Positions 24,085 through 32,544 are shown, counted from the stretch's first letter. The stretch is 64,000 nt of DNA from Archangium gephyra (GCF_001027285.1 NZ_CP011509.1:1682501-1746500), one strand, 5' to 3'. Numbers and translations are program-made. Notes: generated from the letters alone by a model not told the origin.

Positions 24085-25110
24085 ATGCGTGCAAGCAAGT
24101 GGTGCCGGATCGTGGTGGCGGCCGTGGGCGTGGTGGGGTGTGGAGGCGAGGCGCCGGTGCGGCCGGAAGCCCCCCTCGGAGAGGCCGGTTCCTCGCTGAG
24201 CGCACGCAATGGCGCCAACCTCAATGGCGCCAACCTCAATGGTTCGGACTTGAATGGCTCGGACCTCAACGGCTCGGACCTCAACGGCCAGACCCTCTCG
24301 GGAATGCTGGTGTCGGTGGACTTCGAGGGCGCGTGGTTCGAGAACGGGCAGCAGTCCTTCTGGCCGGGCCAGACGTCCACGTGGAACCCGGCGAGCCTCG
24401 AGGAGGTGTGGCTGGAGGGCTCGACCTTCCACGGCTGGTATGACGGGCGCCACCTCTTCGGACAGGACTTCGTGCAGGCGCACTTCCTGGGCAACCTGGG
24501 GAACGGGAGCCAGGTGGAGCTGCGCGTGGACGCGGCGACCCAGGGCGAAGGCGCGAACGCGGACGTGTGGCGCTACCTGGTGTCGTATCACTCGCCGGTG
24601 GACGGCCAGTGGCGTCCCATCTGCCTCGACGCGAGCGGACAGCCGGCGGCGGCCATCGCCGTGGGAGGCTACTGGGACTACCGGCAGGGGATGCCGGGCG
24701 TGGGCGGCAGGAAGTACGAGGACCCGCGCCTCTTCACCTTCGCGTGCGAGGGCGCGGCGATCGCGAAGTGCATCCGCTTCGGTTACAAGCCGTGGGCGAG
24801 CGTCGGGGGCGTGAGCCTGGCGGCGCACCACCAGGCGTGCACGCGCCTCATCCGCGCGGACTACTGCGGCGATGGCACCTCGCACACCGTGAACGGGCAG
24901 TGGGTGAACGTCTACGACGCGGTGGGCGTGCAGCAGGACACGGAGACGTGGGGCACGGAGGCGGAGTGGGGCACCGACGGGGCGCTCTGCTTCACGGACC
25001 ACAACCGGGCCCATGCGCCGGTGTCGTGCCCGGACGCTCCCAAGAAGACGCAGTGCGGCACGGCGGAGGCCTTCTCCTCCGGCACGCTGCTGCAGAGCGA
25101 GACGCCGTAG
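24085..25110 (+). CDS. ADYC-domain lipoprotein with pentapeptide-like repeats
   Basis: A 341-residue secreted lipoprotein (lipobox VGVVGC). Residues ~43-72 are a run of five-residue units of the form (A/S)(N/D)LNG encoded by a 15-base tandem repeat. The rest matches the ADYC-domain family, named for the IRADYCGDG motif present here (nt ~24859), with conserved FACEGAAIAKC and WGTEAEWG segments and several paired cysteines. The family is common in myxobacteria and has no known biochemical function. The next gene encodes another lipoprotein with an almost identical signal region (GVVGVVGCG), 70 bases downstream, suggesting a two-gene unit. Confidence 0.85.
   Translation: MRASKWCRIVVAAVGVVGCGGEAPVRPEAPLGEAGSSLSARNGANLNGANLNGSDLNGSDLNGSDLNGQTLSGMLVSVDFEGAWFENGQQSFWPGQTSTWNPASLEEVWLEGSTFHGWYDGRHLFGQDFVQAHFLGNLGNGSQVELRVDAATQGEGANADVWRYLVSYHSPVDGQWRPICLDASGQPAAAIAVGGYWDYRQGMPGVGGRKYEDPRLFTFACEGAAIAKCIRFGYKPWASVGGVSLAAHHQACTRLIRADYCGDGTSHTVNGQWVNVYDAVGVQQDTETWGTEAEWGTDGALCFTDHNRAHAPVSCPDAPKKTQCGTAEAFSSGTLLQSETP
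24211..24300 (+). repeat. 15-base tandem repeat in lipoprotein gene
   Basis: Five consecutive 15-base units (GGCGCCAACCTCAAT twice, then GGTTCGGACTTGAAT, then GGCTCGGACCTCAAC twice) plus a degenerate sixth (GGCCAGACCCTCTCG). They encode a GANLN/GSDLN ladder. The repeat keeps the reading frame in any copy number, so length can vary without breaking the gene. Confidence 0.85.
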
Positions 25111-25114
25111 CGCT

Positions 25115-25148
25115 CCACGCTCGCCCGCCCGCGCTTCGGCTAGCGTGG
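25115..25148 (+). terminator. Possible weak hairpin after the ADYC gene
   Basis: A 7-base inverted repeat CCACGCT (25115-25121) and AGCGTGG (25142-25148) with a 20-base GC-rich loop, directly after the ADYC lipoprotein stop. There is no T-run, so it may attenuate rather than terminate, or be without function. Confidence 0.3.
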
Positions 25149-25180
25149 CCTCCCTCGAGGTGACTGGGAGGTCACGCACG

Positions 25181-26602
25181 ATGCGCATCCGTCCTTGGCT
25201 GTCGATGGTGGGCGTGGTGGGGGTGGTGGGTTGTGGTTCCCCGGAAGTGGAGCAGGCCCCCGCGCCCCACGAGGTGCGCGGCGGGGCCGCGGCGCTGGTG
25301 CAGCAGGGCACGGTGCAGCTCAACCTCCTCTACGTGCACGGGGTGAAGGGCTGTGCGGAGCACCGGCAGAACGCGGAGGGCTCGCTCAATGAGCTGCAGG
25401 CGGCCGTGGACGCCGCGCTTCCCAGCTATATCGCCGAGTACCAGGCCAGCCACCCGGGCGTGACGGTGGTGGCGCGCTCGGCGCACGCCAACCTCTACAC
25501 GGCACCGGCCTCGTCCTACGCCCCGTCGGACTCGACGGGCCCGCTGAACATGGACGACTGGGAGGTGGGAGACCCGGGCTGCACCACCACGAAGCAGGGG
25601 GACCCCTGCACCACCGCGTACGAGTGGCGCTACCGGCTGGCGCAGGAGCTCAACCGGCGCTTCCCGGCGGGGGCGAAGAACATCGTGCTGGTGGCCCACA
25701 GCTCGGGCGCGCGGGCGGCCTTCGAGGTGGCGGCGAACGTGGGGCCTGGCGGCGTGGGCACGCAGAACTGGGGCGTGCAGGGCCGCATCGCCGGTGTGGT
25801 GTCGGTGCAGGGCATGGTCGATTCGCTGGGGACGAGCAAGTACAACGTGGTGGGCACGACGAGCTTCGTCACCGCGTGCAAGTACGGAGACCCCATCGTG
25901 GGCTTCGGAGACTCGTGCGCGCTGGGCAACGGGTGGTGCGAGTACGCGGGAGACGTCACCGCCTTCCCGGCGGCGGACTGGGTGGTGCGCAACAAGCGGG
26001 CGTTGATGCTCAACTCGTGGGCGAACTGCTCGCCGTCGTTGTGGACGGGCTACAGCGATGGTCCCCTGCCATTCGATGCCCAGGGCAGCGGGCTGGCGGT
26101 GGGCACGGGGATGACGCCCGCGGCGGGACAGACGTGGCGGCCCTCGCACGGGGTGAAGTACGGCTCCTTCTGCCACAGCGCCATCGTGGACCCGGGCATC
26201 AGCGGACACGCCCAGGCGGTGGCCGCGGCGAGAGACCGCATGCTGGAGTGGCTCTTCCGGAGCTCGCCGCGGGTGTCGGAGACGGGCTCGCTCACCACGT
26301 CGACGTCGATTGCCTATGGGACCTCGACGTCCACGTACGGCATCGGTGCCGCGTGCCCGGCGGGAGAGACGGACGAGGGCCTGGAAGTGGTGGGCGTGTG
26401 CAAGCACCCGGGGTACTTCGACGGGGATGACCACGCGATCGCCGCGGGCGAGCTCACCCTGACGAACGGGGCGGCATGCACGGGTGCGTTCAAATGGACA
26501 CAGAAGCACGACAGCTCCAACAAGCACGCGGCGACGTTCTGGTGGAAGACGCGCTCACTCCCCGTGGACACGAGCCTGCTGGCCACACTGCCCGCGAACT
26601 GA
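25181..26602 (+). CDS. Secreted alpha/beta-hydrolase-like lipoprotein
   Basis: A 473-residue lipoprotein (lipobox GVVGC). The first ~330 residues look like an alpha/beta hydrolase: LNLLYVHGVKGC is the oxyanion-hole strand, and IVLVAHSSGARAAFE is the nucleophile elbow with Ser in an HSSG context instead of the usual GxSxG. A late GVKYGSFCHSAIVDPG may carry the catalytic His. Many cysteines suggest a disulfide-stabilised secreted form. The last ~130 residues are a Thr/Ser-rich segment then a small domain ending near WWKTRSLPVD. Substrate unknown; lipase or esterase activity is a guess. Likely co-transcribed with the ADYC gene, whose signal peptide it resembles. Confidence 0.75.
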   Translation: MRIRPWLSMVGVVGVVGCGSPEVEQAPAPHEVRGGAAALVQQGTVQLNLLYVHGVKGCAEHRQNAEGSLNELQAAVDAALPSYIAEYQASHPGVTVVARSAHANLYTAPASSYAPSDSTGPLNMDDWEVGDPGCTTTKQGDPCTTAYEWRYRLAQELNRRFPAGAKNIVLVAHSSGARAAFEVAANVGPGGVGTQNWGVQGRIAGVVSVQGMVDSLGTSKYNVVGTTSFVTACKYGDPIVGFGDSCALGNGWCEYAGDVTAFPAADWVVRNKRALMLNSWANCSPSLWTGYSDGPLPFDAQGSGLAVGTGMTPAAGQTWRPSHGVKYGSFCHSAIVDPGISGHAQAVAAARDRMLEWLFRSSPRVSETGSLTTSTSIAYGTSTSTYGIGAACPAGETDEGLEVVGVCKHPGYFDGDDHAIAAGELTLTNGAACTGAFKWTQKHDSSNKHAATFWWKTRSLPVDTSLLATLPAN

Positions 26603-26642
26603 AGGACTTTCCGACGGAAGTTTTCGCGTGTCACCGTCGTAT

Positions 26643-26672
26643 TTCCCCACGTTCGACTCCGCACGTGGGGAA
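26643..26672. terminator. Inverted repeat after the hydrolase gene
   Basis: TTCCCCACGT (26643-26652) and ACGTGGGGAA (26663-26672) form a perfect 10-base stem with a 10-base loop, 40 bases after the hydrolase stop and 67 bases before the OmpA-like start. There is no clear T-run. It may be a terminator-like hairpin or an operator. Confidence 0.5.
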
Positions 26673-26678
26673 CATGCG

Positions 26679-26696
26679 CCCTCTCGCGCGAGAGGG
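26679..26696. promoter_or_regulatory. 18-base perfect palindrome upstream of the OmpA-like gene
   Basis: CCCTCTCGCGCGAGAGGG is a perfect palindrome 42 bases upstream of the OmpA-like lipoprotein ATG. Its position and symmetry fit an operator for a dimeric regulator. Its ends (CCCTCTC/GAGAGGG) also resemble the arms of the palindromic element found elsewhere, so it could instead be a relic of that family. Confidence 0.4.
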
Positions 26697-26738
26697 CTCG
26701 GAGGTATAAGAGCGCTCCTTCAAGCCAAGGAGCCTCGA

Positions 26739-27635
26739 ATGCGCATGCGTTGGTGTGTCGTCCTGCTGGTTCCGCTGCTCGGGTGCGTCTCGCAGAAGGC
26801 GTTCGATTCGAAGTCGGCGGAGGCGCTCAACCTCAAGCAGCAGTACGACGAGCAACAGGAGCAGATGAAGGCCCTGGAGCAGAAGCTCGGCGAGACCCGG
26901 GCCGCGGCCGAGAAGGCGCAGAAGGAGAACGCGGAGCTGGAGTCCTCGCTCGCGAACAGTGACGCGGAGCGCCGCGCGCTGCGCAAGCGCGTGGACGAGC
27001 TGGCGGAGCTCAACAAGGAGCTGTCCCGGAACACCGAGAAGCTCGAGGCGGCCAAGGAGGCGCTCGAGAAGAAGTCCAGCGAGTACGAGAGCCTCGCCAA
27101 GAGCCTCAAGGATGAGATCAAGACCGGGAAGATCGAGCTGTCCGAGCTGAAGGGCCGGATGGTGGTGAAGATGAAGGACAAGATTCTCTTCTCCTCCGGC
27201 AGCACGAAGCTCAACAAGGAGGGCCAGGAGGCGCTGGAGAAAGTGGCGCAGGCGCTCAAGGACGTGCAGGGGAAGATCATCCGGGTGGAGGGCCACACGG
27301 ACAACGTGCCGTTGCCGGCGGATTCGAAGACGGAGTTCGATTCCAACTGGGAGCTGTCCACCACGCGCGCGCTCGTCGTCGTGAAGCTGCTGCAGGAGCA
27401 GGGGGTGCCGCCCACGATGCTCTCCGCGCTGGGCTATGGCGAGTACCAGCCCATCGCCTCCAACCAGACGGCGGATGGACGGAGCCTGAACCGGCGCATC
27501 GAGATCGTCCTCGCTCCGGCCGAGCAGGCCCCGTCCGCGGTGGTGGCCGCCTCGGTGAAGAAGGCGCCGGCGCCGGCGCCGGCTCCCGCGGTGAAGCCGG
27601 CCTCCGGCACCAAGCCCGCCGCGAAGAAGAAGTAG
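26739..27635 (+). CDS. OmpA/Pal-type peptidoglycan-binding lipoprotein with coiled coil
   Basis: A 298-residue lipoprotein (lipobox VPLLGC). A long charged coiled coil (~residues 20-140, Gln/Glu/Lys-rich heptads) leads to an OmpA C-terminal domain with FSSGSTKLNKEGQEAL, the VEGHTDNVPLP motif and LNRRIEIVLAP, which bind diaminopimelate in peptidoglycan. A Pro-Ala and Lys-rich tail (KKAPAPAPAPAVKP, PAAKKK) ends the protein. It probably tethers the outer membrane to the wall. Ribosome site AAGGAG lies six bases before the ATG at 26739. The AAG-rich tail sequence continues past the stop codon as degenerate repeats. Confidence 0.9.
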   Translation: MRMRWCVVLLVPLLGCVSQKAFDSKSAEALNLKQQYDEQQEQMKALEQKLGETRAAAEKAQKENAELESSLANSDAERRALRKRVDELAELNKELSRNTEKLEAAKEALEKKSSEYESLAKSLKDEIKTGKIELSELKGRMVVKMKDKILFSSGSTKLNKEGQEALEKVAQALKDVQGKIIRVEGHTDNVPLPADSKTEFDSNWELSTTRALVVVKLLQEQGVPPTMLSALGYGEYQPIASNQTADGRSLNRRIEIVLAPAEQAPSAVVAASVKKAPAPAPAPAVKPASGTKPAAKKK

Positions 27636-27690
27636 CGGCGAAGAAGAAGTCGCGGCGCCGAAGAAGAAAGAGCGGCGCCGCGGACAGAAC
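27636..27690 (+). repeat. Degenerate continuation of the Lys-tail repeat beyond the stop
   Basis: After the stop, GCGAAGAAGAAG-like units recur (GGCGAAGAAGAAGTCGCGG, GCCGAAGAAGAAAGAGCGG), mirroring the coding 3' end CCGCGAAGAAGAAGTAG. The TAG replaces what would be one more codon in a repeating pattern, so the C-terminal tail has probably expanded or shrunk by slippage. Confidence 0.6.
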
Positions 27691-27708
27691 ACGGAGAACG
27701 CGGACACA

Positions 27709-27830
27709 TCCCCTCTCCCTTCGGGAGAGGGACGGGGTGAGGGTATCCGGACCCCGGGTTCTGGAGACGAGAGGGTCCCGGGTATAACCCCGATACCCTC
27801 ACCCCCACCCTCTCCCGAGGGGAGAGGGAG
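27709..27830. repeat. Palindromic element, copy C
   Basis: A related copy of the elements at 1401 and 5101. The left arm is TCCCCTCTCCCTTCGGGAG followed by GGACGGGGTGAGGGT, and the right arm is ACCCTCACCCCCACCCTC then TCCCGAGGGGAGAGGG. The centre differs (GGGTTCTGGAGACGAGAGGG). It lies in the gap between the OmpA-like and TonB-like genes and ends 13 bases before the latter's ATG, so it may affect its translation or transcription. Confidence 0.75.
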
Positions 27831-27843
27831 ATCTGAACCCGAG

Positions 27844-29871
27844 ATGCGTCCGACGCCCTGTGTCCTGCTTGCGCTCCTCGTGGGCTCCGCTTCCCGGGCG
27901 GAGCAGGTGCCCACGGAGAGCGCGGCCCCGCTCACCTTCGAGTCCTCCGAGCTGAAGGACCTCGCGGGCACGTGGGGCGAGCCCTTCCGTGCGCTCATGG
28001 TGATGCCTGGGGTGAGCCACGTCGTCTCCGGCGCGAGCCTGCCCGTGGTGCGCGGCGCGGCTCCCTCGTCCACGGGCTTCTACCTGGACGGCGTGCGCGT
28101 GCCGCAACTCCAGCACCTGTGGGTTGGCCCCTCCACGGTGCACCCCGCGCTCGTCTCCGGGCTCGACTTCCACCGAGGACCCGCTCCCGCGCGTTTCGGC
28201 CGGGAGCTCGGTGGCACCGTGAACGCGCGGCTCCTCCCGCCGAGCACCGGCGCCGTGCACGCGCTGGGCTCCATCGATCTCTTCAACGTGGGCGTGCTCA
28301 CCCAGGTGCCCATCGCGTCCACGGGCACGGAGCTCACCCTCGCCGGCCGCTTCGCCTACAGCCCGTGGATCGCCGCGGCGGTCATCAACGGTACGCGCGG
28401 CACGCCGGGCCCGGACCTGGTGCTCGGGCTCTTCGACTACCAGGCGCGTGTCACCCAGTCCGTGGGCCAGGGCTCGCTGCGCCTGTTCGCCCTGGGGAGC
28501 TCGGATGACGCGGGCCTGAGCGGACCGGGGGATGTGGTGCGGTTGGGCACGGCCTTCCACCGCGTGGAGCTCCGCTTCACGCACCCGCTGGGCGTGGGCG
28601 AGGCCGAGGCCGCCATCACCTGGGGCCAGGACACGCTGGGGGCCACCGGGGGAGGCTCCGCCTCACGTGTCACCGTGGGGCTCTCCGAGCGCACGCTCGG
28701 GGCGCGGATGGCGTGGCGGGCCGGGCTGTCGCCAGAACTCGCGGTGGAGGCGGGCGCGGACGTGGAGCGCCGGAGCGCCGAGGCGACGCAGTCCACCACC
28801 TTCCGCCCCGGCGAGGCCGATGACCCCAGCCGGCCCACCGTCACCACGGGAGGACCTCAGGCCCTCGCGCGGGCCACGCTCGCGGGAGCGTACGCGCAGG
28901 CCACCTGGACGCGAGGCATGTGGCGGCTCACCCCGGGCCTGCGCGTGGACGGCTACCTGCTGGCACCCGAGCTGAACCAGGTGGTGGCCGAGCCCCGGTT
29001 GCACGCGAGGGTGGTGCTCTCGGAGACGGTGGCGCTGCGCCTGGGGGCGGGCCTCCAGCATCAGGCGCCGAACCACCTGCTCGACGTGCCGGGCGTGCGG
29101 ACGGCGGCGCTGCGGTTGGGACTACAGCGGTCGCTCCAGGTGGAGGCGGGCGCGGACGTGCGAGGGCCCGCGGGCTTCACCTTCGGTGCGGACGTGTTCG
29201 TCCACCCGCTGCTGCGCACGGTGGAACTGGACGTGCTGTCCTTCGACATGCTCGCGGACGACCCGGTGGCGCGAGGGCGGGAGCGCGCGGCGGAGGGCCA
29301 CGGCTACGGCGTGGAGCTGCTGGCCCGGAGGCCGCTGTCGGAGCGCTGGTCGTTGCTCGCCTCGTACACCTTTCAACGGCGCACGTTGAACACGCGCGTG
29401 GAGCGGCGGGACGGAGCGGGCCAGGGGGTGGGGACGGAGGTGATTCCCCTGGCCTCGGCACTCGAGCAGCAGCACGTGCTCAACGCGGCCGTCACCGTGA
29501 AGCTGCCGTGGGGCCTCACGGTGGGGACCACGTTGCACTACAACACCGGTGCACCCGAGGCGGGCGGCCTGCTCTTCTCATACACGCAGCGCGAGGGGGT
29601 GGATCCGGTGAGGGGCACGGCGCGTTGGGTACCGGTGGACCGGGACGAGGTGACGCGCCTGCCCGGCTACTTCCGGGTGGACGGCCGGGTGTCCAAGACA
29701 GGCACCTGGGGACCGCTTGCGCTGGAGGCCTGGCTGGACGTCTTCAACCTCTCGCTGACGCGGGAGACATTTCGTTACAGCTACGGGACGGAGAGGGGCC
29801 GCTTGGTACGCAAGCCGTTCGGTCTGCCCCCCGTGACGCTTCCCTCACTGGGCCTCCAGGCGCGCTACTGA
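27844..29871 (+). CDS. TonB-dependent-receptor-like outer-membrane barrel
   Basis: A 675-residue secreted protein with a short signal peptide (MRPTPCVLLALLVGSASRA). A plug-like region occupies ~residues 30-135 (MVMPGVSHVVSGASLPVVRG, FYLDGVRVPQ, GLDFHRGPAPARFGRELGGT), equivalent to the plug motifs of TonB receptors and PEGA-less relatives. The remainder alternates short hydrophobic strands to the C-terminal LPSLGLQARY, as expected for a barrel. No clear TonB box is visible, so energy coupling is uncertain. Ligand unknown. It begins just after repeat copy C, which separates it from the OmpA-like gene. Confidence 0.85.
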   Translation: MRPTPCVLLALLVGSASRAEQVPTESAAPLTFESSELKDLAGTWGEPFRALMVMPGVSHVVSGASLPVVRGAAPSSTGFYLDGVRVPQLQHLWVGPSTVHPALVSGLDFHRGPAPARFGRELGGTVNARLLPPSTGAVHALGSIDLFNVGVLTQVPIASTGTELTLAGRFAYSPWIAAAVINGTRGTPGPDLVLGLFDYQARVTQSVGQGSLRLFALGSSDDAGLSGPGDVVRLGTAFHRVELRFTHPLGVGEAEAAITWGQDTLGATGGGSASRVTVGLSERTLGARMAWRAGLSPELAVEAGADVERRSAEATQSTTFRPGEADDPSRPTVTTGGPQALARATLAGAYAQATWTRGMWRLTPGLRVDGYLLAPELNQVVAEPRLHARVVLSETVALRLGAGLQHQAPNHLLDVPGVRTAALRLGLQRSLQVEAGADVRGPAGFTFGADVFVHPLLRTVELDVLSFDMLADDPVARGRERAAEGHGYGVELLARRPLSERWSLLASYTFQRRTLNTRVERRDGAGQGVGTEVIPLASALEQQHVLNAAVTVKLPWGLTVGTTLHYNTGAPEAGGLLFSYTQREGVDPVRGTARWVPVDRDEVTRLPGYFRVDGRVSKTGTWGPLALEAWLDVFNLSLTRETFRYSYGTERGRLVRKPFGLPPVTLPSLGLQARY

Positions 29872-29950
29872 TGGCATCTCCGACTCACCTGGCTCCAAAT
29901 GCGTGGAGTATCCTCCGGACCCTCAGGGCTGTTCGAAGCGGGGGCACTGA

Positions 29951-31051
29951 ATGGTGAGAGTAGACGCCATGGGGATGAGCTCGAGTCTTGGCCCCGTGGT
30001 GACTGCCGCTGCTGCCTTCCGAGCCGGCATCGTCCGGCCAAGGACTTCGGTGGATGTCGCCACCTTCGCTCCTGGTGACAGGGAGCCCCAGCCTGTCACC
30101 GTCTACGAGTTGCCAGGAGCGACCCTGGGCTTCTCGGGAGTCGGCCGGCTCGTCGCCGTTGCCATGGACGCCCTCGAGGATCTCGCGACGTACGTCCCTC
30201 TGCGGACGCTCGGACACGAGGCGGGAGTCTTCCTTGCTGTGCCCGACTTCTCGAATGGCATGGAATCGCAAGAGGCCGCAACGGCCGCCGGGCGGTTGGG
30301 GCACCAGGTGATGGGGCGGGCATTGGACGGGCTCGGACTGTCCTGGCCCGAGGACCGGTGGCGCTTCTTCACGGGAGGCTCCGCTGGCTTCGCGCTCGCA
30401 CTCAAGGCCGCACTCCGTGAGATGGAGCGCGGTGCCCTGGAAACGTGCATCGTGGGCGGGCTCGACTCGCTGGTGCATCCGGAGCACCTTCGATACTTGT
30501 TGGGCGAGCGTCGGCTCAAGACGGCGAACAACCCGGTTGGGCTGCTCCCCGGTGAAGCGGGTGCTTTGCTGGTGCTCCGCTCGCGCCAGCCAGTCAAGAA
30601 GTCCGAGGTGACTCCAGCCATCGAGTTCACCGCCGTCCATGTCGCGCACGAGCCCAACTTCCTGGGGACCGGTCGCCAGCCAGATGGCAGGGTGCTCTCC
30701 TCCTGTGTTCAGGCCGTGCTTGGGGCGTCTTCCTCCAAGGGCCGCGAAGTTCTCCTCGTGTCCGATATCAATGGGGAGGAACGGCGCGCCTGGGAATGGG
30801 GGAATGCATTGGTGCGCTTGAAGGCGAGTGGTGCCTTGCACGGAGAAGAGCCGGTTTGGGTTCCAGCGACGGGCTTCGGGGATGTGGGGGCCGCAGGGGG
30901 GGCGGTGGGGGCTTGTCTCGCGGTCCGTGCCTTCCAACGTGGCTATGCGCCGGCTCGTCGGAGCGTTGTGGTCTCGCAAGCGGACTCGGGAGAACGCGCT
31001 GCGTTCGCGCTGGTGGTTTGTGACAGCCCAGGACGAGGAGGTCGAAAATGA
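29951..31051 (+). CDS. Ketosynthase-like (thiolase-fold) protein of a toxin cassette
   Basis: A 366-residue protein with a beta-ketoacyl-synthase fold. The helix that normally carries the active-site cysteine reads FFTGGSAGFALALKAA, with Ser/Gly where enzymes have TACSSS, and LLPGEAGALLVL matches the usual GEGAGALVL. Without the nucleophile it cannot be an ordinary synthase. Thiolase-like proteins of this kind occur beside DUF2169, DUF4150 and effector genes in type VI secretion cassettes, where an accessory or chaperone role is suspected. Its TGA overlaps the toxin ATG by four bases (ATGA), supporting coupling. The 366-residue length is slightly short of a full ketosynthase. Confidence 0.8.
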   Translation: MVRVDAMGMSSSLGPVVTAAAAFRAGIVRPRTSVDVATFAPGDREPQPVTVYELPGATLGFSGVGRLVAVAMDALEDLATYVPLRTLGHEAGVFLAVPDFSNGMESQEAATAAGRLGHQVMGRALDGLGLSWPEDRWRFFTGGSAGFALALKAALREMERGALETCIVGGLDSLVHPEHLRYLLGERRLKTANNPVGLLPGEAGALLVLRSRQPVKKSEVTPAIEFTAVHVAHEPNFLGTGRQPDGRVLSSCVQAVLGASSSKGREVLLVSDINGEERRAWEWGNALVRLKASGALHGEEPVWVPATGFGDVGAAGGAVGACLAVRAFQRGYAPARRSVVVSQADSGERAAFALVVCDSPGRGGRK

Positions 31052-31944
31052 CGGGCACGTTCAAGACCCTCATGCAGGGCTCCTTCGAGCTATACGGACA
31101 TGCCGTTGCCGATGGCCGGCCCAACATTCGTGACTTCGGCCCCACGCCTGCCAGTTCGGGCGCGATGAAGCGCAATGTCGCGCGCAAGCAACAGGTGAAG
31201 GACACGAAGGAGCGGCGTAAGGCGAAGGAGAACGGTGCACAAGAGCCCGCGGGCCCACATGCCAACTCCCTGGATGAATACCGGGCCATCCTCAGCAAGG
31301 GCACTTTCTACGCCCGCAGCGCCGCGAAATACATCCGCGCCAACCATGCTTCCGAATACAACGCCTTCCCGCACCTGGGGCCTGTGGCCTTTCGTGCGGA
31401 GGTCACGGCCCAGGCGGGCTTCTCCCAACCGTCCAACTTCAATCCTGAATTCAGCGGTCAGCAGCAGCCCTACCGATGGCAGGCCCATCACCTCATTCCG
31501 GGTGAGGCCTTCTACACGGAGGACTCCAACGGCGTACCCATCTTCGACAAGCCGGACAACTTCAAAATCCTGCTGCAGACGCCCTACGACATCGACCACG
31601 GGCACAACCTGATCATCCTGCCGAGCGAAGCCTGGGCCGTTCCCGTGCACGCGCTGCTTCAGCATCCCAACAACCACAACAACTACACGATGGATGTCAT
31701 GCAAGGGTTGAAGCGTATCGACTCGGGAATCGATACCCTTCGTGGTCAGGGCAAGCCCCATGAGGCCATTGTTGCCAACGTGTTCCAGGAGTTGAAGGAC
31801 CTGGAGACCGAGCTCTGGGAGATTCTTCTTGAGGAATCACGAGCAGCTATTCGCGGTGCCGCCGAGGGGCATCGTTACGACGGACCCTGGTGCCGCTGGA
31901 AGACTCAGGGGGGCAGGGAGTACATCTGGCCGGCGCTCTGGTAG
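31048..31944 (+). CDS. AHH-motif nuclease toxin (probable type VI effector)
   Basis: A 298-residue predicted nuclease toxin. The C-terminal half carries the AHH signature WQAHHLIPGEAF (Ala146-His147-His148), followed by DHGHNLIILPS (183-193) and HALLQHPNNHNNY (201-213), the His/Asn-rich metal and catalytic sites of the HNH/AHH fold. The N-terminal ~140 residues have a very basic stretch (KRNVARKQQVKDTKERRKAK) and no signal peptide or known trafficking domain. So it is probably loaded as cargo, fitting the adjacent DUF2169/DUF4150 genes. It is translated from an overlap with the ketosynthase-like gene, and an Imm11-like gene follows 18 bases later. Confidence 0.85.
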   Translation: MTGTFKTLMQGSFELYGHAVADGRPNIRDFGPTPASSGAMKRNVARKQQVKDTKERRKAKENGAQEPAGPHANSLDEYRAILSKGTFYARSAAKYIRANHASEYNAFPHLGPVAFRAEVTAQAGFSQPSNFNPEFSGQQQPYRWQAHHLIPGEAFYTEDSNGVPIFDKPDNFKILLQTPYDIDHGHNLIILPSEAWAVPVHALLQHPNNHNNYTMDVMQGLKRIDSGIDTLRGQGKPHEAIVANVFQELKDLETELWEILLEESRAAIRGAAEGHRYDGPWCRWKTQGGREYIWPALW

Positions 31945-31962
31945 CGCGGAGAGGAGGGATGA

Positions 31963-32544
31963 ATGAGCTTCTGGATATTGGGTGACCGTAACGACGGAGC
32001 CGTGCTCGATGCCTACCCGAGGAATGGCCCGGAAGGCTGGCGTTACCTGGAGTCCCATCGTCTTTCTCCCGAGTTTCCCACCGACGCAGCCATGGGTTTC
32101 TCGCCCAGCTTCCCGGACCGGCGAAAGGTCTATGATTTTGTCTCTAGCATCCTGGATATCCGCATTGTCTCGGAGAAGGTCCGGCGCATTGTCCTTGAGT
32201 TGGCGCCCGATGATGTGGAGTTCTTGCCTGTCACCTTGGTGGATCACCAGCGTGAGGTAGTCTCGCGCGAGCACTACATCATGAACGTGCTTGCCCGGCG
32301 GGAGGTCATTGACCTTGAGCGTTCGGATGTCCGGATGGGCTCCATTCTCAAGACAGAGATCGGTCGGGTGCGGAAGCTGGTGCTCAAGGAGAATCTGGAG
32401 CTGGGGGGGCCGAAGGTCTTCCGTCCCATGCATCTGCGCGTGAACACCATGATCGACGAGACCGTTTACGCGGCCCTGGCGGGGGCTGGCCTCACGGGGT
32501 GCAGTTTCTTTCCAGCCAATGGCTGGAACGGCAAGGTCACCTGA
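31963..32544 (+). CDS. Imm11-like immunity protein
   Basis: A 193-residue cytosolic protein directly downstream of the AHH toxin. It resembles the Imm11 (DUF1629) family of polymorphic-toxin immunity proteins: an N-terminal FWILGDRND segment, a central ILDIRIVSEKVRRIVLEL region where the partner-binding strands are expected, and FLPVTLVDHQREVVSREHYIMNV followed by RSDV. Imm11 proteins are repeatedly found after AHH-type nucleases. Third-position bases are less GC-biased here than in the flanking genes, consistent with acquired DNA, though I did not calculate it. A second Imm11-like protein occurs at 51635-52207. Confidence 0.75.
   Translation: MSFWILGDRNDGAVLDAYPRNGPEGWRYLESHRLSPEFPTDAAMGFSPSFPDRRKVYDFVSSILDIRIVSEKVRRIVLELAPDDVEFLPVTLVDHQREVVSREHYIMNVLARREVIDLERSDVRMGSILKTEIGRVRKLVLKENLELGGPKVFRPMHLRVNTMIDETVYAALAGAGLTGCSFFPANGWNGKVT

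Noticed and set aside
21274-25323. Antisense frame of about 1349 codons across the kinase fusion and ADYC gene
   Set aside because: Spans two unrelated genes on the other strand and an intergenic region; no recognisable domains.
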